From Smittium culicis (taxonomy: Eukaryota; Kickxellomycota; Harpellomycetes; Harpellales; Legeriomycetaceae): a stretch of 10,334 bases of DNA. Of this stretch, positions 1 to 8,228 are shown in pieces. The translations under genes and the position numbers were made by a program. The stretch lies in the NCBI GenBank assembly GCA_001970855.1, contig LSSN01000383.1:14648-24981 (forward strand), written 5' to 3'. The notes under the pieces are model-generated. The model saw nothing but the letters and a program-made list of their open reading frames with translations, had not been told where the DNA came from and made no database searches. Within the stretch, counting starts at the first letter, position 1. Every line of letters begins with the position of its first letter.

Positions 1-285
1 ATTACGGAACTCAGCCGTTTAGCAGCTTATTGTAGGAGAGCCAGGTCGATCATTCCCACGTTTGGGTAGGAGCCTATTTTTTATTAATCCTGTTAGATGT
101 AGGCTCTGACTAGGAGCTCAATGATCTCAACGAATTCAATTTTGTTGGAACGAGCTTAATTCCATGACTGCTTGTAACTTCAGTCATCCAGCCTACTTGA
201 AGCAATGCCTGGGTGGATCTTTCGGATGGTAGATTGATCCCATTTCCCTTTAGGTACGCAGCCGGTAGACCGGCAGAGGAATTTA
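1..285. other. GC-rich block of unknown origin at the left window edge
   Basis: By hand count about 46% of bases 1-280 are G or C, against a visibly much lower value in the spacer that follows, so the composition changes sharply near 285. No gene was recognised. On the minus strand one frame stays open from about position 330 down to a TAG at 110-112 and would encode a peptide containing LPAAYLKGNGINL and ALLQVGWMTEVTSSHG; I cannot assign it to a family. The block also has a perfect 6-bp-stem hairpin at 261-274 (GCCGGT-AG-ACCGGC) and a 7-bp inverted repeat at 70-76/100-106 (GAGCCTA/TAGGCTC). It could be the truncated edge of a transposable element, the end of a gene lying off the window, or a degraded insertion; the sequence does not decide. 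Confidence 0.45.
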
Positions 286-395
286 TTAGTATTAGAATAT
301 TAGTTTTTTTATGCCTTGCACCGAATTTCTATTATTTTAGTTTATTTACCGCGTATTTTCTATTATTGTTATCGTACCAATAAAATTCCGTGATT

Positions 396-413
396 AAAAA
401 AAAAAAAAAAAAA
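396..413 (+). repeat. A18 homopolymer
   Basis: A run of 18 A on the plus strand, about 110 bp to the right of the GC-rich left block. It could be the tail of a retrotransposed sequence ending here, but no target-site duplication can be shown because the left end is off the window. Similar plain homopolymers (T13 at 1364-1376, T14 at 4757-4770) occur in the spacers, so chance slippage is equally likely. Confidence 0.8.
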
Positions 414-453
414 TACCGTAGTTAAATCCGAGATTTTTTATTCGGTTATTATA

Positions 454-645
454 GGTGAGAGATTATTTCGAGGAGCGGAACTTTTACTATTAAATTATTC
501 CTACCTAACAACATTACTTTTATTTTTTAATCCTATTAGTAAATATCACCAAATATTTATTCTATTACAACCAATATCATTTCCTAATGATATTATCAAA
601 TAGAATTTAAAAGAAAAAACGTTCCGCTTCCCTAATGATATCCCA
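454..645 (+). mobile_element. MITE-like element, copy 1 (192 bp)
   Basis: This segment aligns over its whole length with the reverse complement of 979-1170, at roughly three bases in four by eye. Shared blocks include GATTATTTC-AGGAGCGGAAC near the left end, an interior ACAACATTA..TTTTATTTTT stretch, ACAACCAATA, CAAATAGAATTT, and GTTCCGCTT near the right end. The two ends are inverted repeats of each other: GGAGCGGAAC..TTT on the left, GTTCCGCTTCC on the right. There is no coding capacity, so it would have to be moved by a transposase encoded elsewhere. The left boundary is set by a TA at 452-453, the right by TCCCA ending at 645; the flanks are less clean than in copy 2. A small non-autonomous DNA transposon is the best reading. 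Confidence 0.7.
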
Positions 646-669
646 GATAAAAAAATGTCAGTTTTAGAT

Positions 670-686
670 TAGGTAATAATTACCTA
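670..686. repeat. perfect palindrome with 8-bp arms
   Basis: TAGGTAAT-A-ATTACCTA is a perfect inverted repeat around a single central A, lying between MITE copy 1 and the possible third copy. Dyads of this form can be binding sites for dimeric proteins, but nothing here links it to a gene. Confidence 0.6.
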
Positions 687-782
687 GTATTTTAAACCCA
701 TCATAGAGCTGGTCTCATTTCGATCTACCAATATAGCCAACTGAATCTGTAAAAACAATTTAATTCCAAAAATATTTCAGAT

Positions 783-978
783 TTTGATTTATTTTAGAGT
801 AGAACTAATAGTAAGTAAAAATTCAAATTATGAACGAATCAGTTTATTCGTTTTCATTGAGAGTATTTCGCCAAAAAGGGTAAAACAGTCAGTCTTGGAG
901 CTAAATTATTCTTTATAGGATATATTCGGTTAATTTTTCTGAAAAAAATTAAACCGCTTTTGAAATAAAAAAAACATA
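783..978. mobile_element. possible third, degraded MITE copy abutting copy 2
   Basis: The right side (about 951-978) reads CCGCTTTTGAAATAA followed by an A-rich run and CATA, matching the CCGCTCCTTGAAATAATCTCCCATA end of copy 2 in many positions. The left side (about 786-806) reads GATTTATTTTAGAGTAGAAC, resembling GATTATTTCAAGGAGCGGAAC. The distance between these ends is about the 192 bp of the two better copies. The interior does not clearly align, and the sequence is AT-rich, so part of the match may be chance. Confidence 0.3.
927..956. repeat. 30-bp hairpin-forming inverted repeat
   Basis: CGGTTAATTTTT is followed after a 3-4 base loop by AAAAAATTAAACCG, forming a long stem with a single bulged base. 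It lies at the inner side of the possible third MITE copy. It may belong to that element or be an independent palindrome. Confidence 0.6.
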
Positions 979-1170
979 TGGGAAATTCTTTGGAAAAGCG
1001 GAACTTTTTTTCATTGAAATTCTATTTGCTTACTTTTATTAGGTAAAGTTATTGGTTGTGTTAGATTATTCATTCGATGATATTTTTTAGTAAGATTTAA
1101 AAATAAAAATAATGTTGCAAAGTAGGAAAAACTTGATAGGAAAAGTTCCGCTCCTTGAAATAATCTCCCA
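979..1170 (-). mobile_element. MITE-like element, copy 2 (192 bp, inverted to copy 1)
   Basis: This is the reverse-complement partner of 454-645. It begins TGGGAAATTCTTTGG and ends CTTGAAATAATCTCCCA, so its termini form inverted repeats of about 32 bp sharing TGGGA-ATT-TTT and AGCGGAACTTTT with a few mismatches. It is flanked by TA on both sides (977-978 and 1171-1172), which fits the TA target duplication of Tc1/mariner-type transposons, although TA is common by chance in this AT-rich spacer. Its estimated length equals that of copy 1, and it has no open reading frame of note. The superfamily assignment is inference; existence of the repeat pair is directly visible. Confidence 0.72.
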
Positions 1171-1439
1171 TATATATTTTTATGATTAGACTGCGCATGT
1201 TACAAGTTTGAGGTTATAAATTCCATTTTATAAAAATTGCCAATTTCTTATTTTTCATTGACACAAAATGTTTATTATAGCTGTATAATAAAAAAATGAA
1301 AGTTTTGTGCTAGGATTATAGCTTTTTTGACTAGTTAGTTTATTTGCTAACATGATTTGACTATTTTTTTTTTTTTGCGGAATTGCGCAGTTTGAATTGT
1401 AAACTTTTCGTATATTTTTTAAATATAAATTTATAATAC

Positions 1440-1470
1440 TAAAATTTTCCCACTTCAAAATAATTTCCCA
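1440..1470. repeat. solitary MITE-type terminal repeat
   Basis: The 31 bases end CTTCAAAATAATTTCCCA and align with the right end of copy 2 (CCTTGAAATAATCTCCCA) with few mismatches, extending back through a run AAAATTTTCC matching AAAAGTTCCG. No partner end is visible at the expected distance on either side, so this looks like a relic or solo end. Confidence 0.45.
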
Positions 1471-2096
1471 AGACTGAAATCTCTATGCGAGGTATATATC
1501 AATTTCTAATAGACAGATCCTCCCTTCCTCCAACAACTTTCAAGAATTGTAATATTGGGGTGAAATTTTAAATGGTAATTTTAGAATTTTTTTTCCAAAA
1601 TTCATTTTTTATTCTTATCTAAAACGTTCATTTAATTTTATTGTTTTTAATAACGATTAAAATTTTATTCTTTGGATCTAAAATTTAAAATAATATGCTT
1701 ATTAGGTTTCTTATTCACTTTATTTAGAAGGCTTTCTTAATCTCCTTCGCTCTTTTATTGAAAATCAAACTAGAGGAATTATATTTATCTCATGCTGTGT
1801 TAAATTTATAGATTTATTTAGATGAGCTTTATAAATTAAAATGTTATAAAAACAATCAGGTAGTATAAATTGATAGAGTATAATTTCTCACTTATAATTA
1901 ACATTGCTTATATTCAGCACAATAATTTTTTCATTTATTATACCATAATAACCGGTTTTTTACATTATAAAACGTTTAATTTAAAATGCGTTATTTAAAT
2001 TTAAATATTAGATATTTAGAAAAAATATTATCTCTTCATTAAAAATTTATTTAAAACTTCAAAAATAAATTATACATAATTTCAAACAGGCTTGAA
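1471..2096. other. AT-rich spacer without a recognised gene
   Basis: No coding frame, RNA gene or repeat was recognised between the solitary terminal repeat and the end of the GH81 gene. The right-hand part would contain the 3' untranslated region of that gene. Confidence 0.6.
2046..2051 (-). terminator. candidate polyadenylation signal of the GH81 gene
   Basis: AATAAA on the minus strand, about 46 bases downstream of the GH81 stop codon. Spacing suits a polyadenylation signal, but the hexamer is frequent by chance in sequence this AT-rich. Confidence 0.35.
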
Positions 2097-3470
2097 TTAA
2101 TTATACTTACAGTTATATATCCACCATAAAGCATTGGACTTGGAGTTACCGTTGTCGTAAGACTTGATACCTTCAAAAGTTTTTGAGTTTATTGAACTAT
2201 CAACTATAGCACCTGCCATTTGTATCAAACCACTCCACTCGTCAGAGACTTTTTTTTGGTTATACACCCTTGTTTTTATCGTATCCCATGCGTTATTTAG
2301 CCATTCTTTGCTCAAAAGCTCAAAAGAAATCGGGGTATATGGAAGTAACTGTATTCCATATATGTATTCAGGTCTAGAACCAAACCATGTATCATATTGT
2401 ACATGGCTTTCCCATAGAATACCAACTACTTTATTTTCGGCAAATTTTTTATTGTAAATAGAATCGTCTTTAATTTGCCAGTATTTTTGAGAAGATTTTA
2501 TTTCGCTTGTAAGAAGCAAGTCAGAAATATGAGCGTCAGTTGTCATATTTAATTTTGAATAAAGTAAGTAAGAGGAATAATAAGCATTTACAGATTCAGA
2601 AGTAGATTCCATATTCCTACTATTTTCATGAACAAGGAAGCCATTTACCCAAGAATTACCATCATAAAAGTCAAAGTGTCTGAATTTGGTAAAGTATTCA
2701 TTATTCTGTGAACTAGTGAATTCTTTTGCCAAGAAAATTATTTTCTTCATGTAAGATTGTATCCATTCATCATGGATTCCTTTTATCTCGATAATTGAAT
2801 AAAGTGCATATAAATAATAGCCGTAGTGATAACTGTGATCGTTGTATATACCATTCCCAAAATCATTATCTTTACTGTTCATCCCATCCCCAGAGCATAT
2901 ACCGCCCCAGGTAGTGTCATAAAATAGTGGGTTGTCTACTTCATAATCAAACAATTTGGTAATTTGAGTTTTTAATTCTTTTATTGCTTTTTCTTTTACA
3001 TCATTTGAATCAACTTGATTTGCTATCAGTGCTAATCTAGCTAGCCTAGCCAGTTTCTTCCCGAAAAAGTATATATTTCTGCTTTCATATTCTTCGTATT
3101 TATATAAAATCTCATTTTCCAAGCTTTCTTTGATTTTTTCAAGATATTCTCCATCTATTTTTCTTTCGTGCATTGATTTGACTGAACTACCACTTAATTT
3201 ATCGTAAACTAAATTCCAAACATTCCCTATAACTCCTACCATCTCTCCTCTTAATGAGCTATAATTATCTAAATTTTCTGCATATTCCAGGCAATCTAGG
3301 CTGTCAATATGGTGTGGATGAGCTAAGAGAAGTAGATTTTTACTTTCATTTTCGTCAGAAACCTTGTATTTGTGTATAATACTGTTGTCTTTAAATTCCA
3401 CATGAGCGGATACTGGTATTGCCATCGAATGAATATAAAGAGTATCAAAGTTTGCGTCAATGTCTTCAAA
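2097..3470 (-). CDS. GH81 glucanase, catalytic C-terminal half
   Basis: After the TAA the frame stays open for 15 codons, reaches an ATG at 3425-3423, and continues for 442 residues. From that Met, the family landmarks come in order: LLLLAHPHH (31-39), GVIGNVWNL (64-72), YDTTWGGI (169-176), the catalytic-Asp motif YNDHSYHYGYYLYA with Asp196, RHFDFYDGNSWVNG (249-262), the catalytic-Glu motif NMESTSESVNAYY with Glu273 and Glu277, FGSRPEYIYGIQLLPYTPIS, and a terminal YDNGNSKSNALWWI. This is a complete (alpha/alpha)6-barrel domain with its acid and base residues. If translated from this Met it would have no signal peptide and would lack the first strands after the break; upstream residues FEDIDANFDTLY are clearly part of the same domain, so independent initiation is less natural than a single full-length protein. 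Confidence 0.85.
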   Translation of the reverse strand, partial: FEDIDANFDTLYIHSMAIPVSAHVEFKDNSIIHKYKVSDENESKNLLLLAHPHHIDSLDCLEYAENLDNYSSLRGEMVGVIGNVWNLVYDKLSGSSVKSMHERKIDGEYLEKIKESLENEILYKYEEYESRNIYFFGKKLARLARLALIANQVDSNDVKEKAIKELKTQITKLFDYEVDNPLFYDTTWGGICSGDGMNSKDNDFGNGIYNDHSYHYGYYLYALYSIIEIKGIHDEWIQSYMKKIIFLAKEFTSSQNNEYFTKFRHFDFYDGNSWVNGFLVHENSRNMESTSESVNAYYSSYLLYSKLNMTTDAHISDLLLTSEIKSSQKYWQIKDDSIYNKKFAENKVVGILWESHVQYDTWFGSRPEYIYGIQLLPYTPISFELLSKEWLNNAWDTIKTRVYNQKKVSDEWSGLIQMAGAIVDSSINSKTFEGIKSYDNGNSKSNALWWIYNCKYN

Positions 3471-4211
3471 TTATGGGATCAATGCGATTCTGATAGTTCC
3501 TGTAAAAGGCGAACGAGATATTATTAAGAAATCTTTCTTATTTTTAACGACGTTAAAAGTTATAGGCTCGCTAGAAAAGATGGCATATTTGCTGCCATTA
3601 GATAAATTAACAACATAGCCCTTATTTTCGCTGTCTCTAACCTCTAAAGCAACTATACTAGTACCTTTATGTTTTAATACTGGTATCAACGAATTGTAGT
3701 AAAAAGTCATGTATGGCGAACCTTTTAAAAGGTACGAAATCATATAATTTTTATCGTCCTTTTCCCCTTTAAAAATCAATTTAACCATCAAGTCATCGTA
3801 TTCATAAATCTCTCTTTTTATAAACCCGCCCTTACTTGAAATAAGCCAGTTAGAATATGAAGGAATTGATTCAATTGTAGCGTTGCTTGCCTGAAATTCG
3901 CTTGGGTAAAAAGCAACACCATTCTCATTTGCTTGTGCTGTATATGGGTATGGATATATTTTTTCAATTCCTTCTCCCATAACAAGGTTTAACCACCATT
4001 TATTTGTTGGGTATGGTTTGCTGATACTTCCCCAAAGTTGGTTGGGCTTATCTGAGTTCTTTCTGGTCTTAAATGGTGTATCAAACATCGACTCTAGATT
4101 GTAGCTAAATTCATTTTTTCTGCATATATCATCGCTAGCAGAAGCATTAAAATGAGTTGAAAATACTTGAGATATATATAATATTAATAAAGTTGGTTTC
4201 ATTTTAGTCAT
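3471..4211 (-). CDS. GH81 glucanase, secreted N-terminal half (246 aa, ends at premature TAA)
   Basis: Residues 1-25 have a short hydrophobic core (PTLLILYISQVFS) that looks like a secretion signal; a second in-frame ATG at residue 4 is an alternative start, and both sit in an A-rich context. Residues 59-106 carry the GH81 N-terminal signature: LWGSISKPYPTNKWWLN, then YPYPYTAQANENGVAFYPSEF. The rest is predicted beta-sandwich and ends with FTGTIRIALIP, matching the family's FTGVIRIA-LP strand that closes this domain. The catalytic residues lie in the downstream half, so this product alone should not be an active hydrolase. The full enzyme cleaves internal beta-1,3-glucan bonds outside the cell, in fungi usually for wall remodelling, cell separation or foreign glucan digestion. 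No introns were seen. Confidence 0.85.
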   Translation of the reverse strand: MTKMKPTLLILYISQVFSTHFNASASDDICRKNEFSYNLESMFDTPFKTRKNSDKPNQLWGSISKPYPTNKWWLNLVMGEGIEKIYPYPYTAQANENGVAFYPSEFQASNATIESIPSYSNWLISSKGGFIKREIYEYDDLMVKLIFKGEKDDKNYMISYLLKGSPYMTFYYNSLIPVLKHKGTSIVALEVRDSENKGYVVNLSNGSKYAIFSSEPITFNVVKNKKDFLIISRSPFTGTIRIALIP

Positions 4212-6113
4212 TTTTTGAAGATTCTTTAGAATTAATAGTTGAGCAAAATATATCTGAATGATTTTCTTTGATTTTTATTCACTTGAGTTTTTACAAAGGT
4301 TTATATGAAGTATTGATATATTTGAAATTTTAATAATTATTATTTAAAACACAAGAAAATACGCTCTATTTATAGCAATTTCATATTATTATTACTTTTA
4401 AACCATCCTTAACTTTGTTCTTTTATTTTTAAAAAATAATAAATGTAATATCATTCAGAAAGAAACAATGGGCCAAACACATAATTAAGCCACATAAGAA
4501 TTATTTTAACTATAATACAGAATTATTTATAATGTATAAATAAATATATATTAATTATTGCATATAGTACATATTCGATATAAGAATTTTTTTATTTTTA
4601 ATTATTGTATAATTTAACTTATAAATAAGTAGATATTCCTTTTTTAGGCATCGAATTGATATGAATCTTTGTGTGATAATCGATTATTACTAGTTTATAA
4701 ATTGATATAACTGTGTGTGCAAAAAATCAAAGCGAAGAAAGAGTTTCTAGGCCAAGTTTTTTTTTTTTTTGTGCGTGGGATTAGCATACCATAAAGATTA
4801 AAATTTTAGTTGTTTATATTAAGCATTTTCTAAAGCCTTCTCTTTTTCAGGATATTACTTTTTTTTCTTAACATTGGCTGTATTATATTATAAATTAAAC
4901 TTATCATTTGTGATTTGGATATGTACAGATATTTTCATTTTTAATACCCAGTTTTCTATTAAAAAAGGATATTTACCTATAATCTTGTTTTATTCCTTTA
5001 ATTTAAATGAAAATAGCGGCGTGTTCTAGTAAATGGAAATTTATGAGGCGAAATATAATAAAATAAAGAACTAAATACATTATAAATAAAAATTCTGGTT
5101 TGATATCCCTAAGAACTGCTAATCTTTTGGAAATAAATGTAATGTCTAAATAATAATATTATTGAATGGAGAAATTGAAAATTAAAATTTGATGAGTAAC
5201 CCTGAGACACAAAAGCGCTATTACTAATTAAAAATAAAATATTTTACATGATCTAGTTATTTATTTATGTGTTGAAGCAAAAAATTCAAAAGAAAGCGAC
5301 TTTGCTCATGGAACCGTCAAATAAATTTAACGGCTGCTAGTTTATGAAATAAATCTTCATTTATTTATATTTTTATAGAGTAGCTGCACCTAATGCATTC
5401 CTAGCATACATATATTAATTGGAAATATAAATATATGCAGGTATTTAAGTGCTAACAATTTTACTGCTATCTTTTTTTTTGGGGCTTTAGTATACTAAAA
5501 AATATATTTTGGCTAAATTATTGCTAACCCTTTACATGGGAAACATTAAATATAAAGCTCAACAATAATTATTTGCTTTATCGTTTACTGCATCTTTTCT
5601 ATTTGCTAAATAATCTTCCATGGCTACAACACAAATTGCTTTTTAGAAAAGTTGATTATAATGTTGGTTTTGCTAATTCTGAGAGCTTATTAATACCTGA
5701 TACACACATGAAAGTGATAAAAAACTTGTAATTTTTGCGTATTTCAGGATTAGCTTTCATAAAACTTGTAATTTTGCTATTTATCTATAATCAAAGCTAT
5801 TAAAAATTGTAAATGTAAGCTAGTAAAGCTTAGCTGGAATTTCTTGGATTATTTACTGGCTTGTAATTATTTTAAAATCCCATAGGATTAATGCGTCTTA
5901 AAAAAAAATATACCAATTAAATGTGTATGTAGATTTATGATTAGCCTATAGGAATCAGATTCTTGTTATATATAGCGTGATCGATTCCTAAAATGGATGA
6001 AAAGTAAAATTGCTTTATTTTCGGATATACAAAAAATTTCAAATTGAATAAATAATTAAGATTATTCTTCAATATTTTAAATATCAATTTATATTATTTA
6101 AAAGTATATCAGT
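4212..6113. other. 1.9-kb AT-rich divergent intergenic region
   Basis: This spacer lies between the start codons of the GH81 gene (minus) and UBA4 (plus) and must contain both promoters. I found no coding frame with recognisable content, no tRNA, and no structured RNA. It contains a T14 run at 4757-4770 followed by GTGCGTGGGATTAGC, and one short direct repeat described separately. It is long for a gap between genes in this window, where the other gaps are 103 and 272 bp. Confidence 0.6.
5721..5777 (+). repeat. direct repeat, two copies of about 17 bp spaced 40 bp
   Basis: AAAACTTGTAATTTTTGC begins at 5721 and AAAACTTGTAATTTTGC at 5761; they differ by one T. Between them lies a sequence with no other repetition. 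They sit about 340-390 bp upstream of the UBA4 start and could be duplicated upstream elements, or a chance local duplication. Confidence 0.65.
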
Positions 6114-7956
6114 ATGGATTACCTAGAATCTTTGAAATTAGAGCTCGAATCGGCTAACAATTCTATAAGAGAGTTAGAAGAAAAGAAGAGAAAACTGCAA
6201 GAAAAAATTGACAATGCAGCTGCAAAAAACAAACCTTGCAGCTCAATAGCATACGATATTCCTATGAATCTTGAGGCTAATGATATTTCTAGATACAGTA
6301 GACAATTGCTTATGTCTGAAATAGGGCCAGGAGGTACTTGAATTTTTTTTTGCTTGCTTTGCATTTTTATATTAATAATATATTGTAATCTTCGGTTTTC
6401 ATATAAAACTATTAAGATAACAAGATCGAGAATTTTGAAGAAAAAAAACTAATCGTAAACATTTTTCGATTGTAATTCTGATTTGAATGTACGATTAAAA
6501 TAATTGTAGGTCAGTCTAGACTCAAAAACTCGAAAGTTCTTGTTATTGGAGCTGGAGGTTTAGGATCCTCAGTTTTGTTGTACTTGTGTTCGATGGGTGT
6601 TGGAACTATAGGAATAGTAGATCATGACCAAGTCGATGTAAGCAATTTACACAGACAAATTATTCATAATGAGACTCGAGTTGGCCAGAGTAAAGTATCT
6701 AGTGCTAGACAGTCAATGAAATTACTCAACAGCAGCTGTAAAATAGTAGAGTATGACATTCATATTAATAGCGAAAATGCACTAGGAATTGTTGCAAACT
6801 ACGACTTGGTCATTGACGCAACAGACAATTTGCCTACAAGATATTTAATAAATGATTCATGTGTGCTTTTGAATAAACCATTGGTTTATGGCAGCGCGCT
6901 GAGAACAGAGGGCCAGCTGGTTGTATATAACTATAATGGAGGCCCTTGTTACCGATGTATGTTTAGAGAGAGGCCATATTTCGATCCAAAGCAGAGCTGT
7001 TCAGAAGCTGGCGTTTTAGGTGTAGTTCCCGGGATTATTGGATGTTTGCAGGCGTGTGAAGCGGTTAAAATGATCGTCAACTCTGATAAGGTTCCATTAT
7101 CTCAAGTTCCCATATCGAAACCTGAACCAAGTTGTCACATTGACCAACCAAATTTAAACTTAAACCAGAACGAAGGATCAGATCGCTTAACCTCAAATTT
7201 GAGTAGTAAGGGTAAGAGTAAGGGAGATTTGAACAAAACGCAATATTTCATGACTACGTTTAGTGTTTTTAACAATCCTCAATTTAGACAATTTAGAATA
7301 AGAGGACGTAGGGATGACTGTGAAATTTGCGGGGTTAATCCAAAAATCAATGAACTTATTGATTATGTCCAATTCTGCGGCGCTTCAGCAACCGATGCAG
7401 TAAGCTTAATATTTTTATACTTTATAAATAAATATTCAAAATTCTGTATATACATTTATTATAAGGCTTGGTAAAAAAAATTTTAATTATATTTTAAACT
7501 TGTAATCATTCTAATTGATTTGTATTTCTATGGTTTTATAAGCCGATCGAGTTGAAAGTATTGAATGAGACGGATCCGAACAGAGTTTCAGCGCTGGAGT
7601 ACTCAAAAGTGCGCAGTAGTAACGTTGATCATATTTTGCTGGACGTTCGTGATAAATCGCAGTTTGAATTGTGTTCAATAAAAGGATCAGTTCATATTCC
7701 AATAGCATCAGTTCTTGAAAGTTCAAAAAGCAGTGAGCAGGAAATTAGTTGTGGTGGTGAATCTGATTCTTTGGAGGGACTTGTTGCTACAGCAAAAAGT
7801 AAAAAAATGCCGATATACGTTATTTGCAGGCGTGGAAATCTGTCGCAGCTGGCTGTTAAGGAGCTGCGTAACTTGTCGTTTATGGATTGCTACCAAATAG
7901 ATGGAGGTTTAACGTCGTGGCAGAAATCGGTTGATCCTTCCTTCCCATCATACTAG
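6114..7956 (+). CDS. UBA4: Uba4/MOCS3 E1-like adenylyltransferase and sulfurtransferase
   Basis: I read three exons, 6114-6333, 6510-7399 and 7543-7956, giving 507 residues. The introns (176 and 143 nt) start GTACTT and GTAAGC and end TAG and AAG; joining them restores the family sequence RYSRQLLMSEIGPGGQSRLKNS and FCGASATDA-PIELKVL. Residues 1-38 are a charged coiled coil as in MOCS3. The ThiF/E1 domain has GAGGLG (87-92), DHDQVDVSNLHRQ, DATDN, the zinc pairs Cys220/Cys223 and Cys344/Cys347, and the E1-type Cys227 in SCSEAGVLG. The rhodanese domain (about 376-507) has active Cys465 in CRRGNLSQ and ends GGLTSWQKSVDPSFPSY. The family adenylates and thiocarboxylates Urm1 for tRNA wobble-uridine thiolation and urmylation, and MOCS2A-type proteins where molybdopterin is made. 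The protein is longer than its relatives because of a polar insert at about 266-308. Confidence 0.95.
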
Positions 7957-8050
7957 TCCTTATTTAAACGCAGACTTTCTGCTTTGGCTTTATTATATTT
8001 TTTATTAAGTGGAGGCGAGGGGTAAGGAAGCGTATAAAAATACTGTGTAT

Positions 8051-8056
8051 ATTAAA
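8051..8056 (+). terminator. candidate UBA4 polyadenylation signal
   Basis: ATTAAA lies about 95 bases after the UBA4 stop. An AATAAA also occurs at 8135-8140, about 180 bases after the stop. Either may serve; both hexamers are common by chance here. Confidence 0.3.
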
Positions 8057-8146
8057 GCCAATTTATTTTTTATCTACTTATTTTATCAATAAGTAGCGAA
8101 TTAACTTTTACTTATTCATTTATTTTAGTGGTTTAATAAATTGATT

Positions 8147-8152
8147 TTTATT
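8147..8152 (-). terminator. candidate RNASEH2A polyadenylation signal
   Basis: AATAAA on the minus strand about 77 bases downstream of the RNASEH2A stop. Spacing is reasonable, but base composition makes chance matches likely. Confidence 0.35.
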
Positions 8153-8228
8153 TTATGTAATGGTGATTAATTTGGATGAGGAAGGGGAAGAGTACGTGGA
8201 TACAAAATGTTTAAAAAAAAATTGATAA

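Larger units (their letters stand above)
2097..4211 (-). pseudogene. GH81 endo-beta-1,3-glucanase locus interrupted by one in-frame TAA
   Basis: The two open frames at 3471-4211 and 2097-3425 are the N- and C-terminal parts of one GH81 protein in the same reading frame. Between them lie a TAA at 3473-3471 and 15 further open codons. The whole locus has 704 sense positions before its final TAA, close to the size of fungal Acf2/Eng2-type enzymes, and all conserved blocks are present on both sides. There is no frameshift, no deletion, and no plausible intron that removes the stop. The gene is therefore a recent nonsense allele, a base-call error, a case of readthrough, or a gene now expressed as separate halves. 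I use the pseudogene label because of the stop, not because of decay elsewhere. Confidence 0.6.
7957..8228. other. convergent 3' intergenic region
   Basis: The 272 bp between the UBA4 and RNASEH2A stop codons contain only presumed 3' untranslated sequence. Candidate polyadenylation hexamers of the two genes lie 7 bp apart in opposite orientation, so the transcripts probably meet or overlap. Confidence 0.6.

Noticed and set aside
44..57. tRNA-like B-box (GGTCGATCATTCCC)
   Set aside because: It does not fit the consensus without gaps, and no A-box, cloverleaf or acceptor stem can be drawn around it.
1255..1458. 67-residue minus-strand open frame
   Set aside because: It is AT-driven, has no recognisable motif, runs through a homopolymer, and overlaps the solitary MITE end.
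2164..2457. 97-residue plus-strand open frame
   Set aside because: It is antisense to the conserved C-terminal part of the GH81 gene and has no family resemblance.
3471..3473. Reassigned genetic code in which TAA is a sense codon
   Set aside because: RNASEH2A, the proteasome gene and GH81 itself all end at TAA exactly where the family ends, and UBA4 ends at TAG, so TAA works as a stop here.
3464..3514. A short intron that would remove the GH81 TAA
   Set aside because: The only nearby GT-AG pair gives about 51 nt starting GTTCGCC; it would delete the conserved FTGTIRIALIP strand, the donor is poor, no branch site is seen, and it is far shorter than the 87-176 nt introns of this window.
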